Shown: in pieces, positions 9,004 to 17,011 of the stretch | How positions within the stretch are numbered: position 1 is the stretch's first letter | Layout of the letters: each line of letters starts with the position of its first letter | DNA from: an uncultured Aquimarina sp. | Lineage (GTDB): Bacteria; Bacteroidota; Bacteroidia; Flavobacteriales; Flavobacteriaceae | NCBI GenBank assembly: GCA_947498785.1 | Contig: CANMLS010000023.1 | Span: forward strand, 18,616 to 82,615 | Direction of reading: 5' to 3' | DNA: 64,000 nucleotides | Made by a program: the position numbers and the translations under genes | The notes under the pieces: generated by a model | The model's input: only the letters and a program-made list of their open reading frames with translations | Databases searched by the model: none | Told to the model about the DNA's origin: nothing

Positions 9004-10113
9004 TCAATTAAGAATCAGTGTTATCCAATATATAAGGGCGATAACAGCAAGTATAAACAATACAAAAAAGAAGATTTTCCAAAACGAATAAGGCCTGCTT
9101 CCCGAGATTGTTCCGGTTTGTCCATTAATAAAAAAATTATACTTCTTACTGTTAAAGCGATAAGCACTAATATATACAGGTAGTAGAATATGTTTAAAGG
9201 TTTCTTCACTTAAATGCATATCAATACTATGTACCCTTTGAGTATCTCCACCGATATGTTGTCGTGCCCAGGATCTTGCAATACGCTCAGCTTCTCTGGT
9301 AGAGGATAGGTGTCCATCTTGTAGAGGAATGGTATATTTTTCGGTAACAAAACCTGCGAGATAGCTCGGGTTAAAAGGCTCAAGAGCACCTAGATTCCAA
9401 TTAGATAGTTTTTTTGGGATAGCGTTATTACGTTGGTGTGAGGCTTTGATCAAAGTATCATCTATAAACCCACTTATATTTCCGCTTGTAGGCGACCATC
9501 TTGTTCTTCGTTCTTGTCTTGTTCGGGTTACTGTTTTGCCATTTTCTGTAGTTGTATATGGCACACTAACATAATAGTAAGTCCCACGTTCTCCGGTATA
9601 ATCAGCATATAATTGTGCGTCAAATGTCCAATAAGGAAGATACAACCCTTTGGTGTTTTGAGGGTCTAAGGCTGCCTTTTTTAGTTTATTCGGTGCAAAC
9701 CATAATTCTTTTACCCATTTTGAAAATATCTGATGAGATTTCTTCTGATCAAATTGAAAAGGAAGAACAGCACCAGGTAAAATCCAATCTTCTTTATAGG
9801 CATCTTCTATAATCAAAGGCATTGTACAATATACACAATGAAGTGATTTGTAATTTTCTTCTACGTGCTGATTTGCTCCACAGTTTTTACAATGTAGCAT
9901 CATGATCTCTTCAGAATGGGATTGAGAACCCATAGAAGAGAGGTAAGGTTTAAGTTCTAATTCCTTAAATCCATCTTCGTTCTGTATGATGATTTCCTCA
10001 TGATTACAATATTCACAGGTAATGTTTGTGGTTCCAGGTTTGTATTTTAATTCTGCACCACAATTAACACAGGATTTCTTTTGTTCTGAAACTGCTTTTT
10101 CTTCTTCTTCCAT
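9004..10113 (-). CDS. Double zinc-ribbon membrane protein
   Basis: Two CxxC-x14-CxxC zinc ribbons lie at the N-terminus (CVNC ... CEYC and CKNC ... CVYC). The middle is a beta-rich domain with paired Arg/Tyr-rich strands, and one transmembrane helix (FWKIFFFVLFILAVIAL) sits just before the C-terminus. The frame continues seven codons upstream of the chosen ATG (10113), but MEEEEK is the more natural start. Such proteins are often mislabelled as PriA-like (replication factor Y) because of the ribbons; no helicase motif is present. The next gene in the operon, 54 bases upstream, is an SPFH protein with a C-terminal GYF-like domain, a pairing seen in many bacteria. The two probably act together at the membrane. 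Confidence 0.75.
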   Translation of the reverse strand: MEEEEKAVSEQKKSCVNCGAELKYKPGTTNITCEYCNHEEIIIQNEDGFKELELKPYLSSMGSQSHSEEIMMLHCKNCGANQHVEENYKSLHCVYCTMPLIIEDAYKEDWILPGAVLPFQFDQKKSHQIFSKWVKELWFAPNKLKKAALDPQNTKGLYLPYWTFDAQLYADYTGERGTYYYVSVPYTTTENGKTVTRTRQERRTRWSPTSGNISGFIDDTLIKASHQRNNAIPKKLSNWNLGALEPFNPSYLAGFVTEKYTIPLQDGHLSSTREAERIARSWARQHIGGDTQRVHSIDMHLSEETFKHILLPVYISAYRFNSKKYNFFINGQTGTISGSRPYSFWKIFFFVLFILAVIALIYWITLILN

Positions 10114-10167
10114 AAAATTATTACCCTGATACAAAGCAGGATCTATTACATATTTCTAGAAGTTTTA

Positions 10168-11310
10168 TTAGTTGCCTGGTAATGGTGGCGGGGTATTACC
10201 TCCTAAGAATGATTTTAACTCTTCGACATCTTTGAGTGGAGTCCAATTTGCCATTCCTTGTTTCCAAACAAGAACATCTTTATTAATGGTTCTATTTGCA
10301 AATAATGTTTTGAGTTGATCAAAAGAAACGGGCCCTGCTTGTTGTCCTTCTAACGCATAAAAGTATTGCACCTGAACAGGCATTGGCGGTGGAACAACAG
10401 GAGAACTTTGTTGTTGCTGTACTTGTTGTGCTTTTTGTCCTGCCATGGGATTCATCGTACCTCCCATTTGTTGGGCAAGTACAAATCCCATTCCCATTCC
10501 CATTCCTGCTCCTGCTGTACCTCCTTCATTGGAAGCAGCGGCTTCGATAGCCTTTGCAGTTTTGAATTTGGTTAGTTTATCAAGATCGAGCTTGTCAATT
10601 CTACTATATTCAAAAATCTCTTTCTTGAGTTCTTCTGGCATTGAGACGTTCTCGATAAAGAATTTCTCTAGCGAAATACCAACAAAATTAAACTCAGGTT
10701 GCATCACTTCGAGACAAGTATCTGACAATTCTGTTGTGTTAGCAGCGTATAGTTCGATAGGGAGGTTAGCTTCACCAATTGTATCTGTAAAACGCGTAGA
10801 AATTAAGCTTTTAAGATGCTCGTTGATTTCAAAATTGGTAAAATTAGCATCGGTTCCTACGATATCAACGACAAATTTTCCAGCATCTTTAATTTTGAAC
10901 GCATAGGTTCCAAAAGCGCGAATTTCTACAAATCCAAATCGATCATCACTAAGAGTAATTGGGTTCTTGGTTCCCCATTTTTCATCAGTAAACAGATGAG
11001 TGTTGACGAAGTACACTTCAGCCTTAAAGGGACTGTTAAACCCATATTTCCATCCCTTTATTGTAGCTAAAACGGGTAAGTTTTGTGTGTTTAATGTATA
11101 TGTTCCAGGTGAAAATACATCTGCTAATTGTCCTTCATTTATAAAAACTGCAGTTTGTCCTTCTCTTACAATAAGTTGTGCTCCATTCTTTATTTCGTTT
11201 TGATAACGTTCAAAACGGTGTACAATAGTATCATCTGTATAATCTAACCATTCTATAATATCGATAAACTCGTGGCTAAGCTTTTCCTTTATTTTGTCAA
11301 AAATTCCCAT
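10168..11310 (-). CDS. SPFH/virion-core-like protein with C-terminal GYF domain
   Basis: The first ~260 residues match the SPFH branch often called virion core protein or YdjI: IIEWLDYTDDTIVHRFERY at the start, VREGQTAVFINEGQLADVFSPGTYTL, and the long region ending in FFIENVSMPEELKKEIFEYSRID. A Gly/Met- and Gln/Pro-rich linker follows. The C-terminal ~55 residues (YFYALEGQQAGPVSFDQL ... VWKQGMANWTPL) are a GYF_2 domain, which binds proline-rich partners. There is no signal peptide. The gene is in an operon with the zinc-ribbon membrane protein. The role is probably membrane-associated scaffolding; nothing more specific can be read from the sequence. Confidence 0.85.
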   Translation of the reverse strand: MGIFDKIKEKLSHEFIDIIEWLDYTDDTIVHRFERYQNEIKNGAQLIVREGQTAVFINEGQLADVFSPGTYTLNTQNLPVLATIKGWKYGFNSPFKAEVYFVNTHLFTDEKWGTKNPITLSDDRFGFVEIRAFGTYAFKIKDAGKFVVDIVGTDANFTNFEINEHLKSLISTRFTDTIGEANLPIELYAANTTELSDTCLEVMQPEFNFVGISLEKFFIENVSMPEELKKEIFEYSRIDKLDLDKLTKFKTAKAIEAAASNEGGTAGAGMGMGMGFVLAQQMGGTMNPMAGQKAQQVQQQQSSPVVPPPMPVQVQYFYALEGQQAGPVSFDQLKTLFANRTINKDVLVWKQGMANWTPLKDVEELKSFLGGNTPPPLPGN

Positions 11311-11422
11311 TGATGAGTTGATTTTAAATTTGATTTCTAAAACTACAAAATATGCCCTTATAATTTAAATACATCTAAGGATATTTTTTACTATAGCAAT
11401 CAAAAGGATTATGAAGGATTTT

Positions 11423-12178
11423 TTACAATTCTTTTAAGTCTGTAGCAGGGATCCATCCGATTTTTCCATCGGCGAGTTTAATTTTTTTCCAATCATTCAC
11501 TGTCTCGGTAACCTGTACTCTGGTTCCTTCATGAAGTTCAAAAACTTCTTCGCTTCTTAAATTTGGCTCACTTTTGATCGTGGTTTCTTTAGCAAAAATG
11601 ATGGCAAATAGATTATTTTTATTGTAGTTATATTGTTTAAAAGCAAAAAACACTCCAGATAGGCTAAAAATTAACATTAACCATGAACTCACAAAAAATA
11701 ATCGTTTTTTTGATGATACATGGGTTGTATAATATAGGATAAATAAAATAACAAACAGGATAACAAAAATTACTGAAAACCACGCCCATCGATCAAAGCT
11801 AAACATATTGGTAAATTTCTTTATTGTTTTTAAAATAAAGCCTTCAGGAATTATATCAATAGCATCTATCGTTGCTTTTTGTGCAAAAGCCAGATTGTTT
11901 TTGATATCATCATCATTTGGAGTTAATTTTAGTGCTTTTTCATAATAAAAAATACTAAATCCAATATTACTTAATTTATAATGTGCATTACCCAGATTAT
12001 AATATAAAGAAGCTGATTCCTGACCAGTATCCAAAATAGTTTTATAGGCATCGATTGCCTCTTGATATTTCTCTTGGTTATATAGTGAGTTACCTCTCTG
12101 AAAGGCCTCTTCATCTTGAGCAAACCCAGATGTAATGATTAAAAAAATTAATATTTCAACTACCCTTTTCATCTTCAT
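11423..12178 (-). CDS. batE: BatE: TPR and SH3-domain membrane protein
   Basis: Last gene of the Bat operon. The 251-residue product has a signal-like N-terminus (VEILIFLIITSGFAQ), two to three TPR units (AFQRGNSLYNQEKYQEAIDAYK and YYNLGNAHYKL), two transmembrane helices at about 134-180, and a C-terminal bacterial SH3 domain (TIKSEPNLRSEEVFELHEGTRVQV ... WIPATDL). It probably sits in the inner membrane with TPR and SH3 in the periplasm. The gene lies six bases after batD. Bat proteins help Bacteroides and spirochaetes withstand oxidative and envelope stress, but the biochemical role of BatE is unsettled. Confidence 0.88.
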   Translation of the reverse strand: MKMKRVVEILIFLIITSGFAQDEEAFQRGNSLYNQEKYQEAIDAYKTILDTGQESASLYYNLGNAHYKLSNIGFSIFYYEKALKLTPNDDDIKNNLAFAQKATIDAIDIIPEGFILKTIKKFTNMFSFDRWAWFSVIFVILFVILFILYYTTHVSSKKRLFFVSSWLMLIFSLSGVFFAFKQYNYNKNNLFAIIFAKETTIKSEPNLRSEEVFELHEGTRVQVTETVNDWKKIKLADGKIGWIPATDLKEL

Positions 12179-12184
12179 GCTTGT

Positions 12185-13954
12185 TTATAATTGTTTATCT
12201 ATGGTTGCAATAACTCTAGAAGCCTTATCATAATCTTGTTGCATTGCCGAAGTAGAAGATGGTGTGTATCTTGCAAACTCACAGCTTTCCAGTAATGCAA
12301 TAAACTCTATAGTTATAGTATCTTCTACGCCACGTTCTTTGAGCAATCGTTGTATACGTTCTTTACTCATCTCGCTGGTTTGTATATGCAACTTTGCTTT
12401 TAAGTAGTTGTGCAATGCTCGTTCCATAGCGATATAAAACTCCTTTTGATTCCCTAGATTCTTTTTAGCCTCTGAAAGGTATTTACGAGCCAATTTATCT
12501 GCTTTTCGAACTCTATTTCCGCTAACATCACTTAGTCTTTCTTGTCTCTTTTTACCGAAGAAAAGAAATAAAGGAATTGCTAATAATGGTGCTGTTAATG
12601 ATAACCAATATACAGTAGACTTAAAAAAGTATTCCTTTTTAATAGGTTGAAGGTCTGGATTTAATTTTAGAAATCTAAACTGACTTCCTGTTTGGGTTAC
12701 AAGTTTTTTATTGGTGCTGCCATCAGAATCAGAAGTGGCAACTGTATTTCCTCCATCTGGACCATTCTTTACACTAACTACGATTTCATCTGAAGTAATT
12801 CGTTTATAGGTTTCTGTTTTAAGATCGAAATAAGAAAATGAAATTGAAGGTAGTGGATATTTACCTTTATACTGTGGTACCAAAGTATAGGTGTCTGATA
12901 TATCACCAGCCATCCCAGTCAGATTTGTACGCACTCTTTCATTATGCTGAGGTTCATATTGCTCCAATCCGTTAGGGACATTGAGTTTTGGTAAATCAAA
13001 AAGTTTTAGATTCCCATTTCCTGAAACCGATACTTTAGCATCTAATGATTCTGTAGCATCTAATTCTTTTTTATTCGTAGTTACCTTAAAGTCAAATGAT
13101 CCAACTGCTCCAGAAAAATCATCTGGTTTTCCTTGTGTTGGTAATGATTTTACATTTATTGTTCTATTTCCTGCTGCAACAGTTTTATTCACTGTGGTAT
13201 ATAATCTACCTCCAAAAATATCTCTTCTCTTTGTGGGCACATCTACAGAAACGGTTAATGTAAGAGGCTCAATGTTTAATTTTCCTGTCTTTTGAGGGTA
13301 TAATACCGTTTTACGAAGTATTACATATCGATATGGTTCTCCTTTATATTCTCCATTTTCGATTTTAAGCTGTTTCATATCAATAGCTTGACTCCAAAAA
13401 TCACTATACTTTGGACTGTCTAATTCTCTCCAGTTACTTACACTGATTCTCGGGCTAACATATAATTTGTATACTACTGTTATTGCTTCATTGAGATAAG
13501 GGTTTCCTTTTGATATTTCTGCTATGAGATGTAAGTTTTCACTGGCTACAAAGTCTGTATTATTACCATCTTTGGGTTTGTCTACTGCACCAGTCACTTC
13601 AATTTTTATGGGCAATGTTTTATAGGTTTGTCCATCTATTTCTATTTTTGCCTGTTTTATCGTAAAACTCCCTCGACGTGTAGGTTCAAGAAAATAGCTA
13701 AACGTTTTGGCATATGATCTTTTTCCATTAATCCATGAATTACTTATAGATTGATTGGGGCCACCAACAACTGTAAAGCCAGAAAAAGAAGGAGGTGTAA
13801 AATTATCTCCGTCTTTATTCATTTCAAAATCCACTCGTAATCTTTCATTTACACCCAACTTTTTCTTGCTTACTTTCGCCTCAAATTTTACCTGACCCAA
13901 AGCAAGATGCATTGTGCTTAAAAATAGCGTTAGAAAAATTAGTTTTAACTTCAT
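12185..13954 (-). CDS. batD: BatD: oxygen-tolerance protein
   Basis: This 589-residue protein has a signal peptide (LIFLTLFLSTMHLALGQ) and several periplasmic Ig-like beta domains typical of the BatD/oxygen tolerance family: VKFEAKVSKKKLGVNERLRVDFEMN at the start and VSGNGNLKLFDLPKLNVPNGLEQY in the middle. A transmembrane helix at about residues 445-465 (YWLSLTAPLLAIPLFLFFG) is followed by a cytoplasmic helical tail of ~120 residues. It lies between batC and batE in the usual order. BatD is thought to assemble with the VWA proteins BatA and BatB at the membrane. Confidence 0.92.
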   Translation of the reverse strand: MKLKLIFLTLFLSTMHLALGQVKFEAKVSKKKLGVNERLRVDFEMNKDGDNFTPPSFSGFTVVGGPNQSISNSWINGKRSYAKTFSYFLEPTRRGSFTIKQAKIEIDGQTYKTLPIKIEVTGAVDKPKDGNNTDFVASENLHLIAEISKGNPYLNEAITVVYKLYVSPRISVSNWRELDSPKYSDFWSQAIDMKQLKIENGEYKGEPYRYVILRKTVLYPQKTGKLNIEPLTLTVSVDVPTKRRDIFGGRLYTTVNKTVAAGNRTINVKSLPTQGKPDDFSGAVGSFDFKVTTNKKELDATESLDAKVSVSGNGNLKLFDLPKLNVPNGLEQYEPQHNERVRTNLTGMAGDISDTYTLVPQYKGKYPLPSISFSYFDLKTETYKRITSDEIVVSVKNGPDGGNTVATSDSDGSTNKKLVTQTGSQFRFLKLNPDLQPIKKEYFFKSTVYWLSLTAPLLAIPLFLFFGKKRQERLSDVSGNRVRKADKLARKYLSEAKKNLGNQKEFYIAMERALHNYLKAKLHIQTSEMSKERIQRLLKERGVEDTITIEFIALLESCEFARYTPSSTSAMQQDYDKASRVIATIDKQL

Positions 13955-14000
13955 TTTTATACTTGTTTCTTCTAGAGCCCAAAAGGCCTTTTCTATATTT

Positions 14001-14897
14001 TTACCAATCTTTATCTGTTCTGGTCTTTGCTCCTTTTACTTTCTTGGCATTGATCTTATCCTGCACCTTTTTTTCCTGATTATTCATAGCTTCTAGCAAA
14101 CTCTTAACACGCTCAGGAGATAACTGACCTTGAGGACGAGGTTGTCCCTGCTCATTCTTTGGTTTTCCTTGCTCATCTTTTTGATCTTCACCTTTGTCCT
14201 TTTTATCATCCTTAGGTTCGCCTTTTTCATCTTTCTCTTTGTCTCCTTCATCTTTCTTTTCCTCATCACCTTGATCACCTTTATCCTTTTTGTCATCTTT
14301 AGGCTCGCCTTTTTCATCTTTATCCTTTTCTCCTTCATCACCTTTCTCTTCTTTTTTGTCGTCTCCCTCTTTTTTATCTTTATTCTCGTCCTCCTTATCC
14401 TTATCTTTGTTTTTATCCTTATTCTTCTCGTCCTCCTTTTGTTGTTGCTCTAACATTTTCTTTGCTAACGCAAAATTGTATCTTGTTTCATCATCTTTTG
14501 GATTACTTCTCAATGCATTTTTATACGCTTCTACAGCTTCCTTATATTTTTTCTGTTCCATATAGGTGTTCCCTTGATTATGGAATGCTTTATGCTTTTC
14601 TGATTTGGCTGTTGCAACTTTAGCAGCTTCTGTATAACGTACGGTTGCTTCATCATATTTTTCTGAAGTATAATACGCATTGGCCAAATTATACTTTGCA
14701 GTAGGATCTACTGGATTTTTGGCAATAGCTTTTCTGTATTCTCCTTCTGCTTCAGGAAAATTACCATCATTAACCAATACTTTATTACCTGTGGCAATAA
14801 ATTGATTCGCTTCATTAATAGTTTTTTCTCGATTTTCATCCTGAGAAAACATAATCCCAAACTGAAAACATAATATAATACTTAAAACCTTTTTCAT
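14001..14897 (-). CDS. batC: BatC: TPR protein with long Lys/Asp/Glu tail
   Basis: A signal-peptide-like start (VLSIILCFQFGIMFSQ) is followed by about three TPR units (AEGEYRKAIAKNPVDPTAKYN, YDEATVRYTEAAK, YKEAVEAYKNALRSNPKDDETRYN). From about residue 155 the protein turns into a ~110-residue low-complexity segment of K, D, E and G, with GEPKDDKKDKG repeated almost exactly. The C-terminus (LSPERVKSLLEAMNNQEKKVQDKI) is the conserved BatC end. The charged segment explains the long open frames on the opposite strand here. Seven bases separate it from batB. Confidence 0.9.
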   Translation of the reverse strand: MKKVLSIILCFQFGIMFSQDENREKTINEANQFIATGNKVLVNDGNFPEAEGEYRKAIAKNPVDPTAKYNLANAYYTSEKYDEATVRYTEAAKVATAKSEKHKAFHNQGNTYMEQKKYKEAVEAYKNALRSNPKDDETRYNFALAKKMLEQQQKEDEKNKDKNKDKDKEDENKDKKEGDDKKEEKGDEGEKDKDEKGEPKDDKKDKGDQGDEEKKDEGDKEKDEKGEPKDDKKDKGEDQKDEQGKPKNEQGQPRPQGQLSPERVKSLLEAMNNQEKKVQDKINAKKVKGAKTRTDKDW

Positions 14898-14903
14898 AAC
14901 TCA

Positions 14904-15938
14904 CTATTGTTCGTTGAACAGATTTAATTTTTTAACCCAAGATGTCTTTCTTTCTAATAAGAAAATATCTAAAAACAGTAATAATAACCCTGCTCCCAGA
15001 AACCACTGAAATTGATCTTTAAAATCTGCAAATTGTTTGGCTTCAAATTCTTTTTTATCCATATTTTGAAGAATTTCTGTCACTTCCTCTACAACTTGCT
15101 TTGTATTTCTACCCTCAATATATACTCCGTTTGCTTCATTTGCAATTTCTTGTAAGGTTGTTTTGTTTAGCTTTGTAATCACTGTAGCTCCCTCACTATT
15201 TTTCTTATAGCTTTGTACAATACTATTGCGTTTTATAGGGATTGGTCCTCCTTTTTCAGATCCTACACCAATGGTAAAAATTTTAATACCTTCTTTTGCT
15301 GCTTCTTCTGCAATAACTTTTACATTGCCCTGATGATCCTCTCCATCACTTATAATAAACAATACTCTATTGGTTTGTTCTTCATCATTATAATATGTCT
15401 TTGCTAATTCTATCGCTTCATAAATAGCTGTTCCTTGGGAAGAAAGCATATCGGTATTCATAGATTGTAAAAACATCTTACCAGCTGCATAATCTGTTGT
15501 TATCGGTAATTGAGGGAAAGCACTTGCAGCATACGCTATGATTCCAATACGATCACTAGCCAAATTATTAATAATCTGAGTTACCAATTGTTTTGATTTT
15601 TCTAGTCTATTAGGAGCAATATCCTCTGCTAACATACTTTTTGACACATCCAAAGCAAAAACAACATCTACTCCTTCTCTTTTTACGGTTTCTAATTTGG
15701 TACCGACTTTTGGATTAACCAAAGCAATGATCATACATACCAAAGCCAGACTAATCACTATTATTTTTAAGACAGACTTAAAAATGGATTGATTTGGACT
15801 CAGTTTTTTAAGCAATACCAAATCAGCAAACCTTTTCTGAGTGGTTTTTTTCCAGACTAAAACGCCTAAAAACAAAATAATTAATACAGGAACACCCAGT
15901 AATAACCACAAATATATTTTCTCTTCTAATAAATACAT
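14904..15938 (-). CDS. batB: BatB: VWA-domain membrane protein
   Basis: The 344-residue product has N-terminal transmembrane helices (IYLWLLLGVPVLIILFLGVLVW and IFKSVLKIIVISLALVCMIIAL), then a von Willebrand A domain with an intact MIDAS (ALDVSKSMLAEDIAPNRLEKSK, the Thr of ITTDYAA, and ISDGEDHQG). A last helix (WFLGAGLLLLFLDIFLL) sits near the C-terminus. This matches BatB. The VWA domain faces the periplasm between the helices and probably binds a partner through the metal site. It lies 65 bases after batA; a short repeat-like element is found in that gap. Confidence 0.93.
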   Translation of the reverse strand: MYLLEEKIYLWLLLGVPVLIILFLGVLVWKKTTQKRFADLVLLKKLSPNQSIFKSVLKIIVISLALVCMIIALVNPKVGTKLETVKREGVDVVFALDVSKSMLAEDIAPNRLEKSKQLVTQIINNLASDRIGIIAYAASAFPQLPITTDYAAGKMFLQSMNTDMLSSQGTAIYEAIELAKTYYNDEEQTNRVLFIISDGEDHQGNVKVIAEEAAKEGIKIFTIGVGSEKGGPIPIKRNSIVQSYKKNSEGATVITKLNKTTLQEIANEANGVYIEGRNTKQVVEEVTEILQNMDKKEFEAKQFADFKDQFQWFLGAGLLLLFLDIFLLERKTSWVKKLNLFNEQ

Positions 15939-15973
15939 ATTCTTTATACTAAATCTGCACTATAAAACAAGTA

Positions 15974-15996
15974 CACTTTGACAAGCTCAGTGTGAC
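15974..15996. repeat. Short intergenic element with GACAAGCTCAG core
   Basis: The 65-base gap between batA and batB holds CACTTTGACAAGCTCAGTG followed by TGAC. From memory, elements with the core TCGACAAGCTCAGTGTGAC are scattered in intergenic DNA of many Bacteroidota. CACTttg...cagTG gives only a small hairpin. Single copy in this window. Confidence 0.35.
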
Positions 15997-16003
15997 AAAA
16001 AAA

Positions 16004-17011
16004 TTAGATAAAACTTCTAAACACGGTATATCGAAGTAAAAACTCTATGAAAACCAGAAGTCCCGCCAGTAGGACAAGAGATCTGAATTTTTCTTCATAA
16101 TTATAAAATTTGAACTCTTCGATATCTGTCTTTTCTAATTTATCAATTTCTTCGTAAATCTGTTCTAACTTTTTGTTATTTGTTGCTCTAAAATATTTAC
16201 CACCTGTAGCTTTGGCAATTTCTTTTAATAAATCTTCATCAATTTCTACTTTTACCCTCCCATATTGAAAAGATCCATTGGGTAATATAGCCACTGGTGC
16301 AAGAGCCATGCCATTTGTGCCAATACCAATCGTATAGGTTTTAATGCCATATTCTACGGCTAATTCTGAGGCTATTTTAGGATCTATAAAACCAGCATTA
16401 TTAGAACCATCAGTAAGTAAGATAATTACTTTACTTTTAGCTTTACTGTCTTTAAGTCTATTCACAGAGGTTGCTAATCCCATTCCTATTGCTGTACCAT
16501 TTTCTAAAACATTATCATATTTTACATCTTTCATACTAGCTAGTACAATGGATTTGTCGCTGGTAATAGGAGTTTTGGTAAAGCTTTCTCCCGCATAGAC
16601 TACTAATCCTATACGGTCATTAGGTCTATCCTTTATAAATTCTGCTGCTACCTCTTTGAGAGCTTCTAATCGATTTGGTTTAAGATCTTTTGCCAACATA
16701 CTCGCAGAGACGTCAATAGACATTACAATATCAATACCTTTGGTTGTTTTGGTTTTTGTAGATACATCTACCGTTCTGGGTCTTGCCAAAGCGGTAATGA
16801 TTAACGACAGGGCAATTAATCGAATAACAAATAGCAATGGCTTAAGCTTAGTTAACCAACTCCCTGAAACTTTAAACCCTCTGATACTAGAAATTTTTAA
16901 GGCTGCTTGTTGTTTATTTCGTTTCCAAACATACCATGCAATTGCTATTGGAAGTAATAAAAACAACCAAAAAAACTGAGGATTCTCGAATGTAAAATTT
17001 TCAAACGTCAT
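16004..17011 (-). CDS. batA: BatA: VWA-domain membrane protein
   Basis: A 335-residue protein with an N-terminal helix (FFWLFLLLPIAIAWYVW), a second helix (PLLFVIRLIALSLIITALA), a VWA domain with an intact MIDAS (MSIDVSASMLAKDLKPNRLEALK and LLTDGSNNAG), and a C-terminal helix (FRSLVLLAGLLVFIEFLL). This is the BatA layout. Its start codon overlaps the stop of the preceding gene by one base (TAATG), which suggests translational coupling. In the Bat model, MoxR-family ATPases and VWA proteins work as chaperone-like pairs in the envelope. Confidence 0.94.
   Translation of the reverse strand: MTFENFTFENPQFFWLFLLLPIAIAWYVWKRNKQQAALKISSIRGFKVSGSWLTKLKPLLFVIRLIALSLIITALARPRTVDVSTKTKTTKGIDIVMSIDVSASMLAKDLKPNRLEALKEVAAEFIKDRPNDRIGLVVYAGESFTKTPITSDKSIVLASMKDVKYDNVLENGTAIGMGLATSVNRLKDSKAKSKVIILLTDGSNNAGFIDPKIASELAVEYGIKTYTIGIGTNGMALAPVAILPNGSFQYGRVKVEIDEDLLKEIAKATGGKYFRATNNKKLEQIYEEIDKLEKTDIEEFKFYNYEEKFRSLVLLAGLLVFIEFLLRYTVFRSFI

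Noticed and set aside
14093..14565. Three long ORFs overlapping batC on other frames
   Set aside because: They arise from the Lys/Asp/Glu low-complexity codons of BatC; their translations are homopolymer-like (Phe/Leu/Ser or Lys/Met).
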